DNA of 64,000 bases, from contig NC_134999.1 of NCBI RefSeq assembly GCF_051020985.1, positions 9,114,001 through 9,178,000 of the forward strand, read 5' to 3'. The stretch comes from Nomia melanderi. Taxonomy: Eukaryota; Arthropoda; Insecta; Hymenoptera; Halictidae. Shown piece after piece: positions 51,891 to 63,064 of this stretch; position 1 is the stretch's first letter, and every line of letters begins with the position of its first letter. The notes beneath the pieces are model-generated. The model did no database searches and was not told the origin of the DNA. It saw only the letters and a program-made list of their open reading frames with translations. Made by a program: the position numbers and the translations under genes.

Positions 51891-51906
51891 CAGTCACCGG
51901 TGACTG
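51891..51906. repeat. perfect 16-bp palindrome beside a TTAA-F element
   Basis: CAGTCACCGGTGACTG reads the same on both strands. The half GGTGACTGACG also occurs as a direct repeat at about 51856-51866. Together they lie just left of the TTAA-F terminus at 51916. Confidence 0.9.
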
Positions 51907-51915
51907 ACGTGGCGC

Positions 51916-52174
51916 TTAACACTAAACGTGTCTACCACGACCGGTTTTCAAATTTAGTTAAAAATTCTGTATTTTCTTTCGTCCATTTAACTTTATATCA
52001 GTTCTTATATTGTTCGATTAATCGGTATTTCAATTTTTTTCTTTCCTATTGTTTTTGTTTTCACTAAGAAACATTTATCACTTAATTTGTTTACCTTTAT
52101 TTTATAACCAGTTATTTGAACGGTTACGGTAGACGTAGGTGTATGTAAAGTGTCGCGTTTTCAGTTAGTGTTAA
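51916..52174. mobile_element. TTAA-F repeat (259 bp, probable MITE)
   Basis: Begins TTAACACTAAACGTGTCTAC and ends CAGTTAGTGTTAA, so inverted TTAACACTAA ends frame a non-coding T-rich interior. A second TTAA lies at 52179. A single end-like match, TTAACACTAAACGTACCGGC, is near 1907. Confidence 0.6.
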
Positions 52175-52383
52175 CGTGTTAATATACGAGGTGTTTAATG
52201 TGTAGAAGGGATAAAAATGTTTCTGAAAGGTCAGAAGAGGGTGGAAGAAAATTTATAGAAAAAGATCTTTGATATGTCTTCGATTTATTAGATCAGAAGT
52301 AGTTTATTTATTGAATGTCATAGAAAATATAGAGGTAAAGATTAAATCAAATTGAAATTGAATTCATGCGTAACAAGGAATTT

Positions 52384-52600
52384 ATTCGTCCTCTGCGATC
52401 AGAAAATTTGGAATATCGAATAATTTTGATTTATTTGCGATTTTTTAGTGGTAGGTAATTTATTTATTCACAAATAATGAATATTCGTGCACTGCGGTCA
52501 AAAAATTTGGAATATCGGATAACTTCGATTTATTTGTGATTGTTTAATAGTAGATAATTTATTTATACACAAACAATGAATGAACCGGTTACGGTCTTTA
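52384..52600. repeat. 99-bp tandem repeat, about 2.2 units
   Basis: AAATTTGGAATATCGAATAA, TTATTTGCGATTTTTTAG and TTATTTATTCACAAATAATG recur 99 bp later with few changes. The start of a third unit (GAACCGGTTACGGTC) is seen near 52580. Unit starts are at about 52384 and 52483. Confidence 0.88.
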
Positions 52601-55600
52601 CATATGGTATCTTTTGTCCAACGCCAGTACACAAAAACACTTCTCTGTTCACGCCACGGATACAAACGTTTGAAGAAAAAAATAAAACAGCGTCCGAATA
52701 TTCTTGCGAGCGACTGTATGAAACTGTTATCGGAACCAGACGGAATTCGATTTTGTGAAAACGTGTTGTAGGACAAACTGGTGTCTTCCAATCGAAGAGA
52801 TTGCCCGTGGCTATACGGTCCCCGGAGAAATACTCGTGTCGTTACCTCGAAAATCCGGATTGTAGAACATGTTCACGGATACCCAGCATCGAGAACACAC
52901 TATTTTTCCTAGATCACCGTACGTAAATACCTTCCAAAACGTTTTCATTAATCTTACCTAAGAGTGATCAATATAAAAAACACAGATTAAAGTAAAACAT
53001 TCGAATCGAAGTGTATTTATAACTAACTGTCATTAACTTTTTGTTTTATAATATCAAATCAGACCCATTGTGAGTATTACAGATTGGAATTTGTAAACAT
53101 TGATATTTTAATTTTTTTTTAGTAGGGAATGCAGCATTATTTCCCCGCTATTAAAGTCTAACCCTTTGTAAACTGAAGCATTCTCGGTTTTTCGTTTCAT
53201 TATTGATTGTATCAACGTAATTTTATTAAATGTAGTTTAATGTATTGCTTTATAATAATTTGTTGAAGAAGTTTGAAGGAGCAGTGAAATTGTTCTTATC
53301 TATCTACGATGCAATTATGATATTGCAAAAAAATATATTAGCAAAACTTCGTAAAATAAGTAGCTATTCTAATGAAAGCCTCTCTGGATGTAGAGTTACA
53401 AAGTTAAAATATAATAAACGTAAATTTGGTCAGCAAGGATAGATTTTCTTTCTTCGTGGATAAACGTTAACGGTTGTTAGAAATTCGAAATATGAATTTA
53501 TTTAATTAATACGTGTATGTATAGTGTGAATTTGGTTGTATTTATTACAATAAATTATTGATTTCTGAATATTTGCTGTTTTTATTTAGTGAAGCTATGT
53601 GACATCTTGTCCATCATGTTTTTAATCTGTACCATTTAAAATACATTATTTCTTCAACCTCATATATTTCTCGATGAAATAATCCAACAATGATAAAACA
53701 GTCTTAATTAACTGAAAATTAATTGCAAGGCAAAGAGTTGTGTTCTTAGATATATAAATAAATTAAAAAATGTTTAAACTTAAAAGTATGATCAATAATG
53801 TTCAACGATAAATGTTCTTTTTAAGTTCGTACTGCATTTTCCACGACAACTTTAAAAAATTTTCTACAGACTTTGTTAACAACGTCAAATATAGGAAAGG
53901 AAAGATGAAGAAAGTTGCAGAAAGAGTGATCAATTGTCTAAGGGAAAGTTTTATGAAGGAATTTCGTGAGTTTTAAACTGGAGAAGCAAGCGAATTGAGA
54001 CGTCCGCCCGAAAAAGTCGAATAAAAAAGTTAGCGAAGTGATCTCGTAATTAAGGACCATTGTAATCGACATCACTGGTTATACTAATGACCCCCGTGAC
54101 TGGAATGAGTGAAGGAACGGGGAAAAAAGACGGAAAACAGATAAATTTGATCGATTTAATCTTCGATAGTAAAAAGAAGAATTTGATTATTTAATGTATA
54201 AACGTATAATTCAATAGCTGTAAGGCCAAACCATTTAAATGTCATATTCACAAAAATTTCTAGTCCTAATGAAGACAAAATATGATTGCTGTATTTTGTA
54301 TGACAAAAAATAATGAACATAATATGTAGAATATTATATAATAAATTTATTATGTAATTTTCAAATAATATACTTAACTTCTCATGTTATGATTTATTTT
54401 GTAACAGGTAATTTGTCAAGAGTTAATGATTTCCTAGTAGGAAAGACTATAAACCTGTTATCATAGATACATATCTTCTAAAAAATTAAATATTTATAAA
54501 CACAAAATAATATTCTCTTCTTATTAAGATATCTCTATATCTATTAAATTCAATTTCAAGTTTCTACCGTGTGCCTATTTCGATATTATCAAATTAAATT
54601 TAGATATTTATAATAAACATATATTACATATAAATGCATATCTTGAATCTATACTGAAAAAGACAAATTTTAGCTGATCGAAATAGAAACTTTCTGTTAT
54701 ATTTATTTTTCGTCTTTTTATATGCTGTCATCATAAAAATATTCTGTACCGTAACAAAAGTTAATAATTAGTACAAAATACAACACAGTTTAGACAATAG
54801 CATCAATGTTTTCATCAATAAGTATAATTTAACTATTTCATGGACGCCTGTATGGAAAGAACTAGTAAAAAACGAGAAAGTTTACGTTTAATCTGTGGGA
54901 AAATCGTGAGTATATCTGTGATAAATATGCAACCGTCAACGTGTTAAAACAAGAACATGAATAGTTCAAAATCGGCAGCCAGAAATGAACTACTAACTTC
55001 AAACAGTTACATTCCGAAAGTGAAAACCTATGGCTCATATCGCTTTGCCTTCCAGCCACGGACATTCACATGTATCTTTCAAATCGTGTAAACTGCGATA
55101 CGATGGATAGTATTCACTGGGGGATAGGGATAAACGTGCACGTTGAACACTATCAGTTACCACTGGTAATAAACTTCTGCGCGCCGTACTCAAATGCCAA
55201 ACGGTTTGGTTACTGCACTAGAAAAGTTTACCTCGAAAAATATAAAATACAATTTTAAAAATGTTTCATTGTATCATAAGTATGCAGCACTTGTTAATGT
55301 GAAATTAATATTTTTATGATGCTATTCTAATCGTGTTATCAGTTTTTATACATAGGAATTAAAAACGTCGTATCATAATTCCGCGGTAATCTTTGTTTCG
55401 ACATTTTCTATATTTTTCTTAGTTTATTAAATAATTTCTTTTTAATCAACAGTATTTTAGTTTCGACAGTAATAGACAAATGTTTATCTAATAATTTTAC
55501 AATTTATTTTCTCGTGTAAAATCACGTCTCTTCCAATTGAATCGCTAATTATAGGGCACTGAATATTAATTTAGTTTTTCTATTATTGTTAGACAAAATG

Positions 55601-56544
55601 GATAAAATAGAAAGATATCGGACTTTCAATTTTAGATAAAAGTTTAGTTTTATTGAAAACAAGATTGCATTCTTCGGAACGTGCAACACACTTCAGATCC
55701 GCCGTAGATAGAATCTTCTCCATAGACTGTTCCAATATTTGCAGCGGCTTTGGTTGCCTTTAAACTGTGATTGAACCAGAAATGCAACAAATGTTGAACA
55801 CGTTCGTTTCTGTTGATTTGGTAATCCACTTTTCAGGGAAAGTTTAATTGGAATTTTCAGTAAAAATTAAAAATCTAATAATAAGATTCTGTTTAAAAAA
55901 AGGAAAGAGTCGTGTAATAATATATAGGCTGTTTTGTTTGTACGGATTTCTGTACAAGTGTCGCGATTTCATTCTTATTCTAAAGTTAAAATTTTTTATT
56001 TTTTATTTTGAAATATTCTAAAATCCATTAATGTTTTATTAAAAATACGTAACATAAATATGAAACCAAAAGGCTAAAGTAATATTCTTCTTCTGAATTC
56101 TTCTGAAACTCAAAACGAATTAAATGAGAAAATCGTTATAACGTTTCATAAAATTAGACAAAATTAGAAACTCGGTTCATTATAAATTCAATATTATTCA
56201 AATATTAAATTTATGTCTACAAAAGTAAGTGAAACATATTTAAGCGGGCACATAAATCAGTAAGATTTCATAATTTTATAATAACCTTCTAATACAGTAC
56301 TTACAAATTACCTACATACTTCTGGCAAGAAAGTTTAATTTTATTTTTACCTACTACCTACAAACCCAGTAACAAAGTTTGTTAACATTTAGCATGAGCA
56401 ATATTTCTTTCTACATTGATACAAAGTTTTATTACAATCGATTCTTTATAGGCAATTGTAAATAACATTTTTAAAGTGAGAGTAACTTAATTACCTTAGA
56501 ATATTGTGTCAGTATATTAAGCATATGCTTATACAGTAATACTT
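52601..56544. other. gene-free AT-rich stretch
   Basis: No recognisable coding sequence, RNA or full repeat. Short open frames on either strand look like chance. The GC-richer part at about 52600-52920 gives overlapping open frames on both strands with no recognisable product. Confidence 0.6.
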
Positions 56545-56801
56545 AGTTAAACAACGAATAATAATACGATCATCAAATTTAGTGTCATGAATCTTATCAA
56601 CTTCTATATTAGTTGAAAACAATTATTATTCATAAGATAACTAACATCGAATAAAAATGTTCAACAGTGAAAATAACTAGGTAATAACGTAACATAAGAA
56701 TTGCGATACAAACCATTAATAACTTATTCCTTTTAGCTTTGCCAAGAAACAATAAGCGATACATAAAACGCTGAACTTTTTCTTGGCAATCAGCGTGTCA
56801 A
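56545..56801. mobile_element. TTAA-D repeat, copy 3 (left end degraded)
   Basis: Shares TTGAAAACAAT, GAATAAAAATGTTCAACAGTG, AACAATAAGCGATACATAAA and TTCTTGGCAATCAGCGTGTCAA with the copy at 61949 in the same order. The right-hand terminal tetranucleotide (TCAA at 56798) is also the left boundary of the adjoining TTAA-C copy. The left limit is approximate. Confidence 0.65.
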
Positions 56802-57048
56802 CCCCTTGCCTTACAATATCGTGTCAGACTCATAAGGAAGATTTCTAATATGGTTTAACAAATATAAATGTAATTCTGTTCTTTTGAGTTAAAATGAAAC
56901 ATTATTTTTCTTGTTAACAATTTGTATGGGTTAGAGTAAACCTAGACATAGAAAGAGTATGGAGTTCTTTGTGTTGCTAGTGCATTATTAACGATAGATA
57001 GTTCTAACAAGTGAAACTGCGAAATTAAATTGTAGGGCAAGGGGTTAA
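56798..57048. mobile_element. TTAA-C repeat, copy 3 (251 bp, probable MITE)
   Basis: The best TTAA-C copy. The left end is TCAACCCCTTGCCTTACAAT followed by ATCGTGTCAGACTC, and the right end is AATTGTAGGGCAAGGGGTTAA. The ends form an inverted repeat of about 19 bp outside TTAA. Non-coding. Confidence 0.8.
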
Positions 57049-57644
57049 TAAACATCAATACAATGGAATCACAAAAACAATTTTGAAGTAAACCTATTTC
57101 AAACCTATTATACCATTTTATACTAGAAATGGACTAAATGTGATATCGAAAAATTGAAGTTATCATAACCTCAAAATGCTACAGCTCAGGATGGAAATAG
57201 CGAAATAACATAATCATCCAGTTAAATCGATGATCATTTTTGAGGGAGTTAGCGAACTCGCTAAACGATCCATCTCGATAGGAAGTCGGCTTGCTATTCG
57301 GTACCTATCGTACAACTTCTGCGAAGGAACTGCGCATCAGTTCGGATTTACCGGCTTGAAGAATCGGTAGCCTGATGACATCCCCATTCTCAAAATTCGC
57401 CGAACCCTCACAGGCGGAATCCTGCCCGGCTACAACCATCCAGCTCGCTGAAAAGTGGAAAACCTTCTTCATCGATCCTGCACCCCGATCGTGTGTACAC
57501 CTTCACACCCCTCTTCCCTCACCCCTATCGTCAGTGCATCCCAGTTATATTCTGCCAAGGGTAGGAACTTCTTCGATTTCCAGCCGCCAATAAATGAACT
57601 CCTTCAGACTTAATTTTTGTAACAAATTATGATTATATATGCAT
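57049..57644. other. GC-rich island, no recognised gene
   Basis: About 57230-57600 is clearly richer in G+C than its flanks. It has a 72-codon plus-strand open frame (57375-57593) of low-complexity P/S-rich composition that I do not accept as a gene. Confidence 0.5.
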
Positions 57645-58110
57645 TTAACCACTTGACTGAGTTCGACGAGTACAACGTCATCTTAACACATTGTTGGTCG
57701 GCAATTTTATGCAAAAGCTATCCCATGTCACTCTTTATTATTTCGTAATTAAATATGAAAGTGGAATAGTCTAAACAGACTTCAGTATATTTTATTTATG
57801 CATAATGAATTGAAATAAAACTTCGCACGTATGTTTTTTATAGCTTTGAAAATTTTGTTTGCAATCTTGAAATAGCTAATGCAAGTGCAAACACGAGTTA
57901 GCTTGTGGCTGGTCATGAATGTGTTAAAACTCAAAATGACAGTGATTCTTTCAAAAATCAGTCATACATTTTTTCTGTTAAACGAGTGGTTTTTCTTCGT
58001 TTTGCTTCAGTTTTTGGTCTGAATATGTCATTGTTATCTGTCCTGCATTTGCAACACTATACCATGGCTATTTTGTGTACCTATACGATGAAAGAATATA
58101 ATAATGTAGG
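57645..58110. mobile_element. TTAA-A repeat, copy 6, split by a nested TTAA-E insertion
   Basis: The left part (57645-57686) is TTAACCACTTGACTGAGTTC then GACGAGTACAACGTCATCTTAA, matching the TTAA-A head up to its internal CATCTTAA. The repeat resumes at 57924 as TTAAAACTCAAAATGACAGT then GATTCTTTCAAAAATCAGTC, matching TTAAAGCTTGAAATGATATT then AATTCTTTCAATGATAAATT of copy 5. The far end is not well defined. Confidence 0.65.
57683..57927. mobile_element. TTAA-E repeat nested in TTAA-A (245 bp including both TTAA)
   Basis: Begins TTAACACATTGTTGGTCGGC and ends GGCTGGTCATGAATGTGTTAA. The ends are imperfect inverted repeats (TTAACACATT at both termini) flanked by duplicated TTAA (57683-57686 and 57924-57927) that is single in uninterrupted TTAA-A copies. 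Non-coding. Confidence 0.7.
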
Positions 58111-61100
58111 ATTTTCATAATACGCAGAGATATTCAATGATATTTATATAATAAAAAATATATACGAAATCTAATACAAACATACGAAAATCACTCCTTC
58201 CTTTCATAAATTCTTCCATTTGAAACTCAATAAACACAACCCAGCGTTAAGATAATATCTTTCGAAAACATGAAACTTTGGAACTTAATTATACATTCAC
58301 CCTCACAATAGAAGTAAAACAGGGAACATTTTCAGGAATGTAGTTTGAAGTTTCCAGAATGTTATTCAGAAACGTTTGAGTTTTCGCTGTTAGTTCCGAA
58401 GTCAATTTTAAAGTTTACCACCATATACACGTAACTCCGTCATTAATGCAGCATTGCTGGCGGTTACTTCGGAAAGAAAGCGCGTCAAGGGAGATATTGT
58501 TCAACTTAAACTCCCACCAGTTGTTGCTAACAATAAATGAATATTCTATAGACTATAAGTAAACTCCTAAAGTTTGAAAACATAAATAAACCACGTGTTC
58601 TATTTAAAACGACATATACTTCAAATATTTCTGTAAATATGTTTCTAATTTTCGTATTAATCACATACGAAACGAATAAATTGATTGAGTTATAGTTTAC
58701 ATCGTCTGCTACCAAACCATTTACAATTAATTCTAAAAAATAAGTTTTTCTCCAATTATTAATTAAAACAATTGACAATATTATTAATAAGAATGGAATA
58801 AATTATATTATCATAAATAAAATTATAACTGTACATAGAAAATTCCCCGCAATTTCATATTGAAATATTAATATATTATAACCGGGAAAGTAAGACTATC
58901 CTAATCATGCAATTCACCTTTATAGAACGAAAATTTGCTGAGCACTTGAAGATTGGAACCCATCTTATAAGACAATATATACGGTAAAAGTCAAATTTCT
59001 TTATCCACTGCTCCCAAGTTATAGTTACGTAGATATTTCAGTGTAAAATTCGGTAATAAAGTAAAGCAGTAAAATTGTTTTAAAATCTACTCAGCCGTGT
59101 AGTAAAACCTCCTTCGAACATTTTCTTAGTAATCGGAACAAATGCATCTCAGTCGTAAAAGTTGAAGGACCGAGTTGAACGTTCGGTGAATTGTAACCAA
59201 GTTACGGACTCATCATGGGTCAAGAGGTACCATTCTCTTTTTAGATACTGATATCTGCTTTAATAAAACAAGGTGATTCGCTGGGGATGAACGAAACTGA
59301 ATGTTCATTGTGCATTGGAAAACTGAGAGGTTCATGCACATGTGCTATTCTTAGCAACGGTAACTGAGTACCAGAGTCAGGTTATTCCTTTCTAATTAAG
59401 CCAAAGTTTGTATGATTGTTACTGTTGATAATTCAAATGTAATATAGTCGAACCTTGGAAAAGACCGAGTTATAAAAGTTTCGTTTTATCGTGTTTACGA
59501 AAAAAACAGGTTTAATCAACGAAACTTCGATTTATAGAAATTTTGGAAAGGTTTTGACTTATATGTAAGATTTATAGAAATTTTGTGAAGGTTGTAATTT
59601 ATCCGTAGAACTTATAGAAATTTTGTAAAAATTTTGACTTATATGTAAGACAGGAATTTTGCAAAAAGTTTGACTTATATATAAGTCAAATAATTAAAGT
59701 AACAAATTTTGTATCTCGAGCTGTAAAGATTGTTATCTTGGAGTGGAAGAAAACAGAAAATTCACGAATTTACGGTGTAACAGTAGTTGATTCCATTGTA
59801 CATTATCTTTTATAATCGTTAACTACCATTAGTTTACAATTGAAATTCTGGTGATTACACTGGGTTCTAAGTAATAATTACGAATTTGCAATCGAATTAG
59901 AAGTAACATTTTAATCATCAACTTTGATATAGGATCCGATTATATTTTACCCAACTCTGGTTCCTTATCGACGGAAAATTGTTCACCTTTGACCAAACCA
60001 ATCCCCTTCCACCGCGTTACTATAAATTTTTCCAACGACCCGGCCAAACGAGCGTATTGCTCCCGATTCTTGATTTATTTCTGGCGATCTGCGGGCTGCA
60101 CAGCTTCCAGTGACTCCTAGTGGCACAGTTTCCGTATTTATGATTGTACTGTGAACAAAATTCCTTAAATTCAGCACACTTTTTCCATTTAAGTTCGATC
60201 TTTATCATTGTCTTAAATTCTCGGTAAGAGCTGCGAAAATATTTTCACGGCACGAAGGGAATATTCTTTGAAATCGCAAAAGGCAACGCCGAATAAGGAG
60301 TTAGAAGTACCTCTGAACCGAATTAAATCGACTTTTGAAAATTACCAAGAAAACGTGACGAGTTTCAACACTCTGCCTCAATCGAGAAGGTAGTTACAAG
60401 GAAAATTCGGATTCTAAAGTTCGTAAAAGGTCAGGAAATTCGAAAGTTCAAAAGAAATTCTGAGATAATACTGAAAGTATCTAAGAAACGTTTCCCAATT
60501 TTTTGGTTGAAATGTTCGGTTATTGAAACGATAAAATTGATAAAAGAATGAAAGAAGTGAAGATTTTAAATCTTATTTGTAATGAATGATCTAAGCATAC
60601 AAATTGTTTTTTTTTATTTTTTGAATTGAAGAGTTAAAAGAGTAAGGCGTTATAAAACATTTTTGTGGAAATTGGGTTTTCACTAATTAAAGATGATATA
60701 AATACATATTGGTATGGTATAAAACATTTTATCGTGAAAACTCCCAAATCATTTTGTTTTATCACAATACAAAAACATACAAATGTTGCAGAATAATTTT
60801 AAACTTTATTTATTCCAAACTTCATATGTGTAATCCAACGCATTCATCATTTAATCTTTTTAATTGGTTTGTAGAATGTTAACGTAACGTTCCTCGTTAA
60901 AATTCCATTGTCGAAATGGAGTGTACTACGTCAGACACGAAAAAAGTTTTTGCACAAGTGTGTAACCAATTAACAGTTGCTTTACAAAAGTTTCTTTAAA
61001 TAATCCTCGCTACCATTTCGTAAATTAGTTCTTTTTCAGAAAACAGAATTTAAAAGCAGAGGTTGGAAAGAAAGCGGAGTATAAATAATATTTTAAGTAT

Positions 61101-61619
61101 TCTTTCAAGTACTCAGATGCAAATACACACGTATAGACATACACAACTATATCTTCTACTCTACACAAGGGTCATTTGTATGCATCCAACCAAGTTTAAA
61201 TGTTCCGGTTCATTATGTGCGACGTATTCACTTAACAAAGTTATGATAATTTAATTCACGTTAATGTTAGACGATTCGGACCTCCCCGTGGTTAAACGCA
61301 GTTGAGTCGCTAAATAGAATTATACAGAAAAATTTAAAGCTTTTTGTAAGAATTGTTTAAACTGTGATTTTAATTCGCTTCAAGAATAATAATTTTACTC
61401 AACGTGAACAAATGGTCCACAAACATTTCGTGTGTATAAAATTCAATTAATAAGACCGCTATGTAAAAAGGACTACAAAGAACAAAGGAGAGTACAATAT
61501 ACAAATACAAAGAGAATAAACAACGAGAGCACAAAAGTATGCTATCATTATACTGTGACTGAAATACTATGATACAGAGTGAGCCACGAAAGAGTATTAT
61601 AATATAAAAGTATTCAAAA
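58111..61619. other. gene-free stretch with one minisatellite
   Basis: AT-rich sequence without a recognisable gene. It holds the 40-bp tandem repeat at 59531-59685 and a GC-richer patch at about 59990-60140 with overlapping chance open frames. Confidence 0.6.
59531..59685. repeat. 40-bp minisatellite, about four units
   Basis: TTTATAGAAATTTTG or its variants start at about 59531, 59571, 59611 and 59651, each followed by AAGGTTTTGACTTATATGTA or a diverged form. Spacing is 40 bp for the first three. Confidence 0.9.
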
Positions 61620-61671
61620 AGAAAAAATCAGGAATGGATCATTTTGACCCATCAGGTAGTTCTAGTGTTAA
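61620..61671. mobile_element. TTAA-B repeat fragment (right end)
   Basis: GGATCATTTTGACCCATCAG then GTAGTTCTAGTGTTAA matches the right end of TTAA-B. The upstream part is not recognisable. Confidence 0.55.
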
Positions 61672-61694
61672 CCACTCGAACTTCTTCGTCATGG

Positions 61695-61895
61695 TAAAAA
61701 ATTGAAATAACCGATGCAAGTACAAACATAAGTTAACTCGTGACCGGTGAACAATCTGTTAAAACTCAAAATGACACTAATTCTTTCAACGATCAATTAT
61801 TCATTTTTCAGATAAACGTGTAGTTCTTCTTCGTCTTGCTTCAGTTTTTCATCAGAGTATGTTATAAGTGCGTTTGTCCTGCATTTGACGAATAT
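61695..61895. mobile_element. second copy of the TTAA-E/TTAA-A composite (5' truncated)
   Basis: TTGAAATAACCGATGCAAGT then ACAAACATAAGTTAACTCGT matches the E tail at about 57865. The same junction, CTGTTAAAACTCAAAATGAC, then leads into TTAA-A sequence (AATTCTTTCAACGATCAATT and onward to GCATTTGACGAATATAACAA). Confidence 0.65.
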
Positions 61896-61948
61896 AACAA
61901 CACCGAATCCAACAACGTTGTCAACAACGTTTTGCATGAAAACACGAG

Positions 61949-62190
61949 TTAACACGTTCTCTGCCACGATGGCCACCGATGACCGGAGCTTCTAAATGAC
62001 TTGAAAACAATGTTAATTTGTCAGATAAGTAATGTCAGATGAGAATGTTTAATAGCGTAAATAACTATATAACAGTGTAACGTAAGCATTTCAATACCAA
62101 ATAATAAGTAACTGTTGTTCTTTATGTTTGCTACGAAAGAATAAGCGATACATAAAACTCTAAAGGTTTTCGTGGCAGTCAATGTGTTAA
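61949..62190. mobile_element. TTAA-D repeat, copy 2 (242 bp, probable MITE)
   Basis: The best TTAA-D copy. The left end is TTAACACGTTCTCTGCCACG and the right end GTTTTCGTGGCAGTCAATGTGTTAA. The ends are inverted repeats with shared TTAACAC and TGCCACGA blocks. Non-coding. Directly to the right, 62187-62217 is a short TTAA-E-like end (GTGACCGGACAACAATCTGTTAA). Confidence 0.75.
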
Positions 62191-63064
62191 CACGTGACCG
62201 GACAACAATCTGTTAACGTATCATCACTTGTCACGTCTGAAACAATTCACGCCAATCGCCTTCCTCAATGTTCAACGTGAGACTAGAATGTCCCTAAATC
62301 CAGAAAGAGTCTAGAAACGTGTCGCTGTTTTAGCGACTCGCAGAGCGCAATATGCAAGGTATATTGTCTACCAACGATGCGCCAGCATGACGTACGACTA
62401 CCATGCGACCGCCGGTCGCATAGACGCCACGGACACACCTGTGAAAAAGGAGGCGGAACACCGCATGGCACTGTAGCATCGACCCATTGTGCTATGCAGA
62501 GAGTGCACTCTCTGCTAAATCAGCCGCTCTTTTCTTCACTTTTTGCTTCCCTTGCCGACCTCCGTTTTAGTTTCCCTCTCTGTTCCTTTTCAATCTATTC
62601 TCCGGCCGCGTAACCTTGGCTCTCCGACGGAATGTCGAAACGAAACGTCGGTAACGAGACACCCGAAGAGACCCTCTTCCTGTTCGCTTCTTTTCCTTTT
62701 CCCTGTTCTTTTGCCTTCTTCCTTAACCCTTTCCAGTCCCGATTGCTCTCGTTTTCAACCCGACAGCCGGCTTTCGCATGCCTCGACGAACACTGGCTGA
62801 AGTTTTCCTTGCTGAACGCCCAGGAAAACTTCCCCGCGGATCCCGTGACGCACCGTGTAAACGCTCGACGTCGTCGATTCTGGCCCAACCCCTCCCCGCG
62901 GTTCCACGCCCCTGTTGTTCTCGAAAATAGATATCCTGGAATTAAATCTGCTCGCGACGGGGAAATCGAATTCGCCGGGTTCCCTGACGGATGATTAATG
63001 ATTTGAATGGTACTTAGAGGTGTCTGGTACTGAGTGAAGATGAAGAAGCGGGTTTGCTTAACCC
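62191..63064. other. CpG-rich island, no recognised gene
   Basis: The most G+C-rich stretch in the window (about 62210-63060). Long open frames exist on both strands at once (for example 62595-63083 minus and 62632-62994 plus), the pattern expected of GC-rich non-coding DNA. None resembles a known protein. It could be a promoter, 5' exon or regulatory island, but I see no defining signal. Confidence 0.5.
62869..62965. repeat. CpG-rich direct repeat, copy 1
   Basis: CGTCGTCGATTCTGGCCCAA to CTCGCGACGGGGAAA. It matches 63910-64000 in the same orientation, including the unbroken block TTCCACGCCCCTGTTGT. Confidence 0.85.
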
